A stretch of 19,153 nucleotides of DNA. Origin: DATAEK01 sp036258055. Lineage in GTDB: Bacteria > Acidobacteriota > Vicinamibacteria > Vicinamibacterales > 2-12-FULL-66-21. Shown here piece after piece: positions 1 through 6,904 of this stretch (the stretch's first letter is position 1; every line of letters starts with the position of its first letter). The position numbers and the translations under genes are program-made. The notes below the pieces were generated by a model. That model worked only from the letters and a program-made list of their open reading frames with translations. It made no database searches and was not told the origin of the DNA. The stretch covers positions 1-19,153 of the forward strand of contig DATAEK010000320.1 in the NCBI GenBank assembly GCA_036258055.1. Reading direction: 5' to 3'.

Positions 1-1073
1 GCCGTGCTGATCAGCGCCTGCGCGCCGAAGCGCGTCCGGGCCGCCGACGCCGTTCCAAGGGGCAGAAAGGCGTAGGTCAACGCTGCCGCCGTCATCAGCC
101 AGGTGAGAAGATCGTGGTGGTGGGCGATCTCGGCACCGTAGATCAGCGTGATGATCGATCGTCCGAGCACTGCGGTGGCGATCACGGTGAGCACGCCGAG
201 CGCGAGTCCGCTTCCAACGAGCATCCGCAGGTGCTGCCGATACAGGGCGTGCGAGGTGCGGAGGTCGCGAGCCAACAGAGGGAGGGCTGCCTGCGCGATC
301 GCGTTCGCGATCAGGTTGCTCAGTGTCGGGATGTACGCGAGCGCGGTAAAGACTGCCAACGAGGCGGGACCGAGATACGCGCCAATCGCATAACGCGGCA
401 GATGGATCTGCAGACTGGCAATGGCGGAACTCAGGCCGAGCGGCCTCGCCCGCCAGATGATACTCCGGGCGGCGCGAAGGACCTCGCGCCTCATGACGGA
501 GCGCTCGCCCGCCTCCACGTGCTTCCCTGTTCGGCGCAGGTCCCATCCCGCGAGCGCCAGCAGCGAGGCTGCTGCATACGCGGCGGCGGCGGCTCGGAGA
601 GAAGGCGACACCGCGAGACTGACGGCGACAAGCGCGACGCTGAGGACGCCGTTCGTCGTCAGGCCGATGGCTGCGCTCCGCATATCCAGCTCGCGCTGAA
701 ACAGCCCGTGGCAAATATCGGCGACAGCATCGAAGGCTTTGGCGCCGGCAACGAGCGCCAGGATCGTGAACGCCCCGACATCCTTCGCCAACACCGCTCC
801 GAGCGCGAGGGACACGCAAACGGCCGCAGCCACTGTCAACAGACGCGCTGCGAGATAATCGGCAAAACCGTTGGGAGAGCTGACCCCGGTGGCGACCAGA
901 CTCCTGAGGCGGAGGTTGGCCAGCACGAAAATGGGTCCGGTGACCGCGATCCAGTACGCAAACAGCCCGACGTCGGCCAGCCGCAGTGAGCGGAGAAGGA
1001 GCGCGAACACCAGCCACTGGCAGAACGCGTAGACCGCGTTCCCGGCGAAGGCCCATGACGCGTTGACCTTCAT
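1..1073 (-). CDS. Wzx-like polysaccharide flippase (partial, C-terminus beyond window)
   Basis: Probable multi-pass inner-membrane flippase that moves lipid-linked polysaccharide units across the cytoplasmic membrane (MATE/MVF-like O-antigen transporter group). The frame is open from ATG at 1073 to the window edge, giving 357 residues without a stop. The protein begins MKVNASWAFAGNAVYAFCQW and is strongly hydrophobic, with repeated membrane-length segments and an early 'LLRSLRLADVGLFAYWIA' stretch typical of the first two helices in this family. It lies 13 nt behind the Wzc-like gene and is therefore probably co-transcribed with the export genes. A full-length relative has about 400-480 residues, so the end is missing here. 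The flippase class rests on hydrophobicity pattern and neighbours, not on a diagnostic motif. A generic oligosaccharide transporter is the main alternative. Confidence 0.82.
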   Translation of the reverse strand, partial: MKVNASWAFAGNAVYAFCQWLVFALLLRSLRLADVGLFAYWIAVTGPIFVLANLRLRSLVATGVSSPNGFADYLAARLLTVAAAVCVSLALGAVLAKDVGAFTILALVAGAKAFDAVADICHGLFQRELDMRSAAIGLTTNGVLSVALVAVSLAVSPSLRAAAAAYAAASLLALAGWDLRRTGKHVEAGERSVMRREVLRAARSIIWRARPLGLSSAIASLQIHLPRYAIGAYLGPASLAVFTALAYIPTLSNLIANAIAQAALPLLARDLRTSHALYRQHLRMLVGSGLALGVLTVIATAVLGRSIITLIYGAEIAHHHDLLTWLMTAAALTYAFLPLGTASAARTRFGAQALIST

Positions 1074-1086
1074 CGCCAGCTGATAC

Positions 1087-3375
1087 CTACCGCGCCGCCT
1101 GCTGGTAGTACTGCGCGTACTCGCGCCGGTAATATCCGGAGTAGTAATAGGCGTTGCGTTCCAGGTCCACGCGATTGAGAACAGCGCCGACAAAATGCGG
1201 CCGCCCGTTTTCCAGCTGGTCCATCGCGGTCTTTGCCGCGTACCGGCTGGTCATTTCCGACCCGACCACGAAGAGGATCCCAGTGGCCGCACCGGCGGCG
1301 ACCGCGGCATCGGTCACGGCCATGATCGGCGGCGAGTCGATAATGATCGAATCGAAGTGCTGCGCCAGCAGCTCGATGAACTTCTTGAACCGCTGCGATC
1401 CAAGCAATTCGGCCGGGTTGGGCGGTATCCGACCGGCCGTCAGCAGCCAGACGCCCGGCACGCCGCTCTTGCGGATCGCCGCGCTGGCCACTGAGTGTCC
1501 GACTAGGAGATTCGAGAGGCCCGGCTCCAGCTTCTGCCTGAACATCTCGTGCGCGCGCGGCCGGCGCATGTCGCCGTCGATCAGAATGACGCGCTGACCT
1601 GCCTGCGCGAGCCCGATTGCCAGGTTCGCCGCGACGACGCTCTTTCCCTCGCCGGGGCCGGTGCTGGTGACGACGAGGCTGCGACATCCCTCGTCGGCGG
1701 CGGAGAACAGCACGTTGGTTCGCATCGCCCGGAACGCTTCGGCGAAATTCGGCGGCACGCCAGCGTTGATGAGCGGGTCGCGGCCTTTCCAGGTCTTCGG
1801 GTTGAGCGCCGGTACCATGCCGAGCGTCGGCAATCCCAGATAGGTCCGGATCTCGTCGGGTGATTTGAGGCTGCTGTCGAGATACTCGAAGAAGAACACC
1901 AGAACCAAGGCGAGCACCACTCCGCCAGCGACCGAGAGCGTGAGGCTCAGCAACTTGCGCGGTGACACCGGCGTCGACGGCTGTTCCGCGCTATCGACGA
2001 CCCGGATGTTGCTCGTCCGGAGTTCAGTGCTCACGCCTGTCTCCTTGGCGCGCTGCAGAAGGCTTTCGTAGATCTGCTTGCTGCTCTGCACGTCCCGCTC
2101 GAGCACCCCGTCGTCGATAGCTTTGCGGTTCATCGCCTGCGCTTCGGCCTTCTGCTGGTTCAGCGCACCAATCAGGCTGTTCTCCTTCGCCAGCGAGGCG
2201 AGGTATTCGTTGCGAATCGACTGCACGACCTTGGCAACCTCGCCGTCCAATTTCGCCTGGGCGAGTTCGATGGCCGAACGCGCCTTGAGCATCTCCGGAT
2301 GCCGCTCACCGAGCTTTTCCGACAGCTGCGTGTACTGGCTCTGCTGCTGCGCGAGCTCCGCTTTCTGCTGCTGGATGTACGTGTTGGAAAGAATCGCGGG
2401 GAAGGTGTCCAGTGCGGCCTTGCTGTTTTGAAGCGACTCGAGCTGTTTGTACAGCGCCTGTTTCAGCAGTCGTTCGGCTTTGGCCTGCGTCACGGCGGCG
2501 TTGAGATCCGCGAGCTTCTGCATGACGATGTTCTCGCGGTGCTGCAGCGGAATCGCATCGTTCTGCTCGCGATACTTCTGCAGCGCAACTTCCGACTGCT
2601 CGACCTGCTTGCGATGCTCGCCGAGTCGCTCGTTGAGCCAGTCGCTTGCCTCCTTCGAGGCCACGAACTTGTACTCGAGGTTCTGCTCGATGTAGTTCTT
2701 CGCGAGCGCGTTGACCACGCGCGTGGCCAGTTCCGGATCCGGCAGCCGGTATTTGAGATCGACCAGCCTGCTGTTGCGGATCGGTGAAACGGTCAGATTC
2801 GACAGGAACCGATCGATTGCGCGCGACTGCTCGAGCGTCTCGCCGCCCGTAGCGCCATGGGGGCCAGTTCCGCTGCTCGAGGCGACCGTGCCTAGCAGCC
2901 TGGCAATGAGACCCGGTCGGTCGGCCGGGCCTCCGAAGTGCGGGCTCTGCCAGAGGTTCAGGCCGTCCAGCGTCTTTCGCGCGAGGGCACGACTCTGAAG
3001 GATGTTGTATTGCGTCTGATAGTAGTCCGCTTTCGTACCCTGCTCGTCGATGACCTCTTTGAAGGAGACGACGTTCGGATTGTCCGATTCGATGAGCAGC
3101 CGGGTTCTCGTCTCGTAGATCGGTGTGGCCGTGAACACGTACAGCATCGTCGCAACCAGCACGACGAGGAAGGCGGTGGCCGCCGTCCACCGGCGCTTGT
3201 GGAGCACGCGGAGATAGTCGAGCAGATGCCCTGCTTCCAGTGACCGCGACTGCGTTGCCGATGACGCAGGGCTCGAGGGCTCTTGCGACATCTGCGGCAG
3301 GTGATGGCCTGTCGCCGCGAGCCGCAACGATCGCTGCGATTCGAGCTCGCGGCCCTGATTCAGTTCCTCTGTCAT
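1087..3375 (-). CDS. wzc: Wzc-like polysaccharide co-polymerase / bacterial tyrosine autokinase
   Basis: Inner-membrane protein that controls chain length and export of exopolysaccharide and autophosphorylates on tyrosines (BY-kinase family). The 762 residues show the full layout: a cytoplasmic N-tail, a first membrane helix near 64-84, a Wzz domain and long periplasmic coiled coil (about 85-470), a second helix near 476-497, then a cytosolic P-loop kinase. Walker A is GPGEGKS at 573-579, Walker A' is VILIDGDMRRP at 596-606, and Walker B is SIIIDSPP at 676-683. The C-terminus is a tyrosine cluster with eight Tyr between 743 and 757, the expected autophosphorylation tail. Kinase and adaptor are fused, as in proteobacterial Wzc and unlike the split CapA/CapB of Firmicutes. 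It lies between the export protein (43 nt upstream) and the flippase (13 nt downstream). Confidence 0.95.
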   Translation of the reverse strand: MTEELNQGRELESQRSLRLAATGHHLPQMSQEPSSPASSATQSRSLEAGHLLDYLRVLHKRRWTAATAFLVVLVATMLYVFTATPIYETRTRLLIESDNPNVVSFKEVIDEQGTKADYYQTQYNILQSRALARKTLDGLNLWQSPHFGGPADRPGLIARLLGTVASSSGTGPHGATGGETLEQSRAIDRFLSNLTVSPIRNSRLVDLKYRLPDPELATRVVNALAKNYIEQNLEYKFVASKEASDWLNERLGEHRKQVEQSEVALQKYREQNDAIPLQHRENIVMQKLADLNAAVTQAKAERLLKQALYKQLESLQNSKAALDTFPAILSNTYIQQQKAELAQQQSQYTQLSEKLGERHPEMLKARSAIELAQAKLDGEVAKVVQSIRNEYLASLAKENSLIGALNQQKAEAQAMNRKAIDDGVLERDVQSSKQIYESLLQRAKETGVSTELRTSNIRVVDSAEQPSTPVSPRKLLSLTLSVAGGVVLALVLVFFFEYLDSSLKSPDEIRTYLGLPTLGMVPALNPKTWKGRDPLINAGVPPNFAEAFRAMRTNVLFSAADEGCRSLVVTSTGPGEGKSVVAANLAIGLAQAGQRVILIDGDMRRPRAHEMFRQKLEPGLSNLLVGHSVASAAIRKSGVPGVWLLTAGRIPPNPAELLGSQRFKKFIELLAQHFDSIIIDSPPIMAVTDAAVAAGAATGILFVVGSEMTSRYAAKTAMDQLENGRPHFVGAVLNRVDLERNAYYYSGYYRREYAQYYQQAAR

Positions 3376-3418
3376 CGGAGATGCCTGCTTCCAGCCGCGT
3401 CCGGCCCTCGTGGCGTCA

Positions 3419-4291
3419 TCAGAAGAAGCGCTGCGGAACGATGACCGTGTCGCCGGGTCGGAGGGTGTCCGTCAGTTTCACCTTGATTTCCTTCTTCGTC
3501 CCGTTTTCGATGCGCACGACCCTGATGCGATTCATGGCGCCCTGTTCAGTGACGCCGCCCGCGAGGGAAAGAGCTTGCAGAACCGTCGTGTCCACCTGGA
3601 CGCCATAGGCGCCCGGGGTCTTCACTTGCCCGAACACATAAACGGTTTCCGCGCGCGGAACGAAGATCGTGTCGCCGTCGCGCAACTCGATGTTCTGCGC
3701 GAGCTGGCCGCTTTCGAGCTCGCGGATCGACGCGCGAAACACTTCGGTTCCGGAGCTCTGGCCCAGCAACAGCGGGCCGTGCGCGGTCCCCTGAGGTGTG
3801 CGTACGATCGCCACCTGGCCGGAGGCTGCGGAGGTCGTCGACCCAGCCCGGGCGAGCGCTTCGATGAGCGTGATGCCGCCGGTGAGGGCGACTGGGCCCG
3901 GCTGGCGAACCTCTCCCATGACGAAGACGCGCTGGCTCCGATACTGTTCGATTGCGACGGTGACCTGAGGATCGCGAAAGTACCCATCGGCGAGTTTGGC
4001 CCTGAGCTCACCTTCGAAAGCTCGCAGCGTCAGTCCTCCTGCTTTTACACGGCCCACCAACGGGAACGTGAACGTCCCGTCCGTCTCGACGGTGTACTTT
4101 CCGCCGAGATCCGCCTGATCGAAGACCTGAACCGTCAGAACATCCTGCGGACCGATTACGTAGTCGCCGGTCGACTGGGCAGCGACGGTGGCCTGCCCGA
4201 GCCGGGTCACGCTGAGTGCGGCGAACACGAGACCCGCGGACCATCGAATCGTGAACGAAAGACGACGCTTGCGTGGGATGGTGGCCTGCAT
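3419..4291 (-). CDS. Polysaccharide biosynthesis/export protein with SLBB domains (short OPX, Wza family)
   Basis: Periplasmic or outer-membrane-associated ring protein of the polysaccharide export channel, expected to dock on the Wzc-like partner. The 290-residue protein has a signal peptide (basic start, hydrophobic core about 15-32, likely cleavage after AAQ at 39). A Poly_export domain follows (about 42-115, beginning YVIGPQDVLTVQVF), then two SLBB domains (about 121-165 and 217-265) and a closing RPGDTVIVPQRFF. It is clearly shorter than E. coli Wza (379 residues). It has no lipobox cysteine and shows no extra C-terminal segment that could form Wza's amphipathic outer-membrane helix. It starts 2 nt after the stop of the beta-barrel gene, so the two are probably translationally coupled. 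Confidence 0.93.
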   Translation of the reverse strand: MQATIPRKRRLSFTIRWSAGLVFAALSVTRLGQATVAAQSTGDYVIGPQDVLTVQVFDQADLGGKYTVETDGTFTFPLVGRVKAGGLTLRAFEGELRAKLADGYFRDPQVTVAIEQYRSQRVFVMGEVRQPGPVALTGGITLIEALARAGSTTSAASGQVAIVRTPQGTAHGPLLLGQSSGTEVFRASIRELESGQLAQNIELRDGDTIFVPRAETVYVFGQVKTPGAYGVQVDTTVLQALSLAGGVTEQGAMNRIRVVRIENGTKKEIKVKLTDTLRPGDTVIVPQRFF

Positions 4292-4293
4292 GA

Positions 4294-5514
4294 CTAGAAC
4301 CCGTACGAGACGTTGCTGACCACGCGCAGATTGTCGTAAGCGCGCGAGTCGATCGCTGATTTCCGCTGCGCGTAGCCGACGCCAAACCCGATGCGCCCGT
4401 CGCGCCCCACCCGATATCCCAGACTGCCCGAGTAGTTCCAGTTGGTGTCTACGCGCGTCAGTGCATCGAGCGCAGCCGTCTGGAGGTTCTGGTAGTCGTA
4501 CCGATGCAGGTCGCCAGCGACGAGCACGTCGAAGCGGCCGCCGAGAGCGTGGCGGACCGACGCACCGAGCGAGTTGTCGATGAAGAACGGTTGCAGTTCG
4601 GAGTACGAATAGGTCAGGTCGCGCCGATACGTGACCGCAAAGTTCGTCCTCCCCAGCAGCGTGTAGGAGAGACCGAGCTCCGCCACGATCCCGCTGAATT
4701 CAGGCAGCACCTCCCGCACCAATGGTGTGAACGAGCGGTATCCCACGTACGCCGTGCCTTTCAGGAGAGCCTGCGGGGCGAACTCCACTCCCGGCATGAC
4801 GCGGTAGCTATTGGAGTCGCGGACTGGCGAGAACTCGAACCGGTCCTCCGCTATGGCGTACCGAAGGGCCAGGGTAGTCAGCGGGGTGACGCGGTGCCGT
4901 CCCGTGATCTGCACTCCCCGGGTTTCACGGTTGAGAGTGTGCTGCAGCTTGATGCCGTCGAACTTCTGGTCGTCGTCGTAGCGGATGTCGTTCTGACGCG
5001 CGGCAACCTCCACCGTCACTTTCGGTGCGAGCGCAACGTTCACGCCAGCCGTCATCGTGTCTTCGACGTATCGCGAGCGCACGTCGACCTCGTAGTTCGG
5101 CCGCTGTCGCGTGTTGAGATATTCGCGTTCGCCGAACAGCGTGATTCGATTCAGATACAGCTCGCCACGCGTGTCCAGGTGAGGATTGAACGACCGCTCG
5201 CTGGCATACTTGGCAAACCACACCAGGTCGGGCGCCATCGTCGTCTTGATCAGCGCTCTACGCGCCATGGGTACCCACACGTCGAGCTTCGGCGCGACGG
5301 TCAGCGTGAAATCCGATTTCTGCTCGTCGGCTTCGTTGAAGACGTTTCCATCGACGCCGACATCTTTGAGGAACACGCTGGGTTTGACGTAAAAAGGGCC
5401 CAGGTGTCCACGGGCCTCGGCGCGCGGATCCTCTGTCGGACGCCCGGCGGGCACCTGTGCCGAGGAGACTGCAGGAAGCGCAATCGCGATCGCGACGATA
5501 AAGCATCTGCTCAT
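4294..5514 (-). CDS. Outer-membrane beta-barrel protein of the polysaccharide export locus
   Basis: Predicted outer-membrane barrel, probably the pore that carries the polymer out. The open frame reaches further upstream, but the start at 5514 is preferred. It gives a clean signal peptide (MSRCFIVAIAIALPAVSSAQ) and a purine-rich GGGAGAA stretch lies just upstream. The 406-residue product then shows an alternating polar/aromatic pattern, many predicted beta strands with Tyr/Phe/Arg pairs, and a terminal phenylalanine (NVSYGF), the usual BAM recognition end. This resembles the outer_membrane beta-barrel proteins (BBP2 type) found next to OPX genes. It is placed directly in front of the short OPX protein with a 2-nt gap. 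The exact barrel family was not established from sequence alone. Confidence 0.85.
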   Translation of the reverse strand: MSRCFIVAIAIALPAVSSAQVPAGRPTEDPRAEARGHLGPFYVKPSVFLKDVGVDGNVFNEADEQKSDFTLTVAPKLDVWVPMARRALIKTTMAPDLVWFAKYASERSFNPHLDTRGELYLNRITLFGEREYLNTRQRPNYEVDVRSRYVEDTMTAGVNVALAPKVTVEVAARQNDIRYDDDQKFDGIKLQHTLNRETRGVQITGRHRVTPLTTLALRYAIAEDRFEFSPVRDSNSYRVMPGVEFAPQALLKGTAYVGYRSFTPLVREVLPEFSGIVAELGLSYTLLGRTNFAVTYRRDLTYSYSELQPFFIDNSLGASVRHALGGRFDVLVAGDLHRYDYQNLQTAALDALTRVDTNWNYSGSLGYRVGRDGRIGFGVGYAQRKSAIDSRAYDNLRVVSNVSYGF

Positions 5515-5606
5515 GACGTCTTCTGTTTCTCCCTCGGCTGCTTTGCTCGCGAACGCGGGCAGAGCTGACGCCGAACCGGTCGTGATCCGACCCGTCTTTG
5601 ACGAAA

Positions 5607-5630
5607 GCGCCACAGCGGACGCTGTGGCGC
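5607..5630 (-). terminator. Strong hairpin, probable intrinsic terminator or attenuator
   Basis: A perfect 10-bp stem (GCGCCACAGC at 5607-5616 and its complement at 5621-5630) closes a 4-nt loop. Read on the minus strand it begins 9 nt after the stop codon of the carboxypeptidase-regulatory-like gene and is followed by only a short T-rich stretch (TTTCGT). It could end transcription of the upstream genes or partly attenuate read-through into the export operon. The weak T-tract makes complete termination uncertain. Confidence 0.6.
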
Positions 5631-5638
5631 ACCATGAG

Positions 5639-6130
5639 TTACCGCGAGGGGCTGGCGTTTGGACGCGTCGCGACGACGGCCGCCACGCCAGCTGCCCCTG
5701 CCGCGCCAAGGACGGCCAAGCTCGTCACATGGCCCAGGCCGAACAAACTGAACCCGGCGTGCCCGCCTGACTCCACTAATCCTTGACTGACCGACACGAC
5801 AGACATACTGACGAGGGGCGCCGTCCCAATACTGAACGGAGTAGTCATCCCCTGTACGGCGCCGGCCGCGTTGACGATTTCGATGATGTAACTGCCGGGC
5901 GCCAGGTCGATGAACGTGAACTCTCCCCTATCGCCGCTGATCGTCGAACCGACAATGGCGCCGGTTTGCAGGTCACGGATTTGCACCGTGGCATTCGGGA
6001 GCGGCTGGAGATTCGTGTTGAACGCAGTCCCAACCAGACGGGACGTCTCTGGTACCGCCGACCGCGCGGTCGAGGGTACTCCGGCGGCACTGACGGCTGC
6101 GACTACTGCGAGAGCGAGGAACCTACGCAC
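5639..6130 (-). CDS. Secreted carboxypeptidase-regulatory-like (Ig-fold) protein with C-terminal hydrophobic segment
   Basis: Probable exported protein with one beta-sandwich domain of the carboxypeptidase-regulatory-like/Cna-B type. The GTG start at 6130 is chosen over upstream ATGs because AAGGAG lies 8 nt before it and the product then opens with a normal signal peptide (RRFLALAVVAAVSAAGVPSTARS). Residues about 30-110 carry the fold's hallmarks: LVGTAFNTNLQPLPNATVQI, then TISGDRGEFTFIDLAPGSYIIEI. The tail (about 128-163) has a Gly/Ala-rich hydrophobic helix ending in a short basic stretch, so the protein may stay membrane-anchored. It is 163 residues long, lies upstream of the export genes, and is separated from them by the hairpin. 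Its role is unknown; binding or scaffolding at the cell surface is inferred only from the fold. Confidence 0.82.
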   Translation of the reverse strand: MRRFLALAVVAAVSAAGVPSTARSAVPETSRLVGTAFNTNLQPLPNATVQIRDLQTGAIVGSTISGDRGEFTFIDLAPGSYIIEIVNAAGAVQGMTTPFSIGTAPLVSMSVVSVSQGLVESGGHAGFSLFGLGHVTSLAVLGAAGAAGVAAVVATRPNASPSR

Positions 6131-6138
6131 TTCTTCTA

Positions 6139-6144
6139 CTCCTT
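6139..6144 (-). promoter_or_regulatory. Ribosome binding site that fixes a GTG start
   Basis: AAGGAG on the minus strand, 8 nt before GTG at 6130-6128. It supports a start 27 codons inside the longest open frame of the carboxypeptidase-regulatory-like gene. Confidence 0.75.
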
Positions 6145-6249
6145 CAGAATGAGCCTCGTGCGATGCAATCGAGGTTGTCCACACCGTTGCCCGCCGTCGC
6201 GCCGGCGGCACGGAACGCCTCCGTTCGAGAAGATCACTGGATACAGCCG

Positions 6250-6894
6250 TTACCTTGACTCCACGCGCCTCGTGAATCGGCCAGAAGCATCAGGGTCCGA
6301 CTCGATGGTGAGAAGCCCGGAGGCCGCATACGTCAGGCGGCGATTCGGACGTCCATTGCCGTTCTCGTCGAATGCGACAACTTTGAGAACGCCGTTCTCG
6401 TAGGTTTCCCACTTGTCAGGTTTTCCGTCGTGCGTCGTGTCCTGGTCGGCGCGAACGAGCGCACCTCGTCCATCCGGACCTGCCAGCGACGCGTCGTAGT
6501 ACTCCCAGCGATCGATCTGGTGCTCGTCGCCTGCCGAGGAGATCTCGATCCGCCGAACCGTTCCGTCTGGCCCGGGAAACGCCCAGGCATCTGCCTTGCC
6601 GTTATCAGAGCGGGAGAAGCCGACCTTTACGAGCCCACCATCGGCGCCGTACTCCTCCCATCGATCGATTCTGCCGTCCTCGTTCGCATCGATTCGAGAA
6701 CGCAGCGGTCTCGCGCCGTCCATTTCGGTCCAGGTATCCACGCGGCCGTTGCCATTGGAGTCATACGCGAGCTCCTTCAGCCTCCCGGTTGACTTGTCGT
6801 AGGTCGGCTGGACCGAGGCTGTCAGGTGCGATTTGCCGGCGCCGCCGCAACCCGCGATACAGACGACCGACATCACAACAAAGAATCTGCGCAT
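6250..6894 (-). CDS. Lipoprotein with aspartate-rich (EF-hand/thrombospondin-3-like) repeats
   Basis: Predicted membrane-anchored lipoprotein of 214 residues. The signal peptide ends in a lipobox IAGC with the lipidated cysteine at position 16. The mature part is a row of about six imperfect repeats of roughly 22-35 residues containing loops such as DSNGNGRVDTW, DANEDGRIDRW, SDNGKADAW, HQIDRW, DTTHDGKPDKW and DENGNGRPNRR. The D-x-N-x-D/N-G-x-x-D spacing is that of calcium-binding loops in dockerin, EF-hand and thrombospondin-3 repeats, each followed here by an aromatic residue. It starts 10 nt after the pseudokinase stop, with GAGGTGA overlapping that stop as the likely ribosome site, so the two are coupled. 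Calcium binding is an inference from the loop pattern. No enzymatic domain is visible. Confidence 0.85.
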   Translation of the reverse strand: MRRFFVVMSVVCIAGCGGAGKSHLTASVQPTYDKSTGRLKELAYDSNGNGRVDTWTEMDGARPLRSRIDANEDGRIDRWEEYGADGGLVKVGFSRSDNGKADAWAFPGPDGTVRRIEISSAGDEHQIDRWEYYDASLAGPDGRGALVRADQDTTHDGKPDKWETYENGVLKVVAFDENGNGRPNRRLTYAASGLLTIESDPDASGRFTRRVESR

Positions 6895-6904
6895 GGCTAC
6901 CGAC

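Noticed and set aside
114..989. 291-codon plus-strand open frame at the left end
   Set aside because: It is the antisense of the flippase gene. The opposite strand gives a coherent multi-pass membrane protein.
4504..5568. 354-codon plus-strand open frame opposite the beta-barrel gene
   Set aside because: Composition is typical of antisense translation (runs of Arg, Val, Glu, His). The minus-strand product has a signal peptide and barrel pattern.
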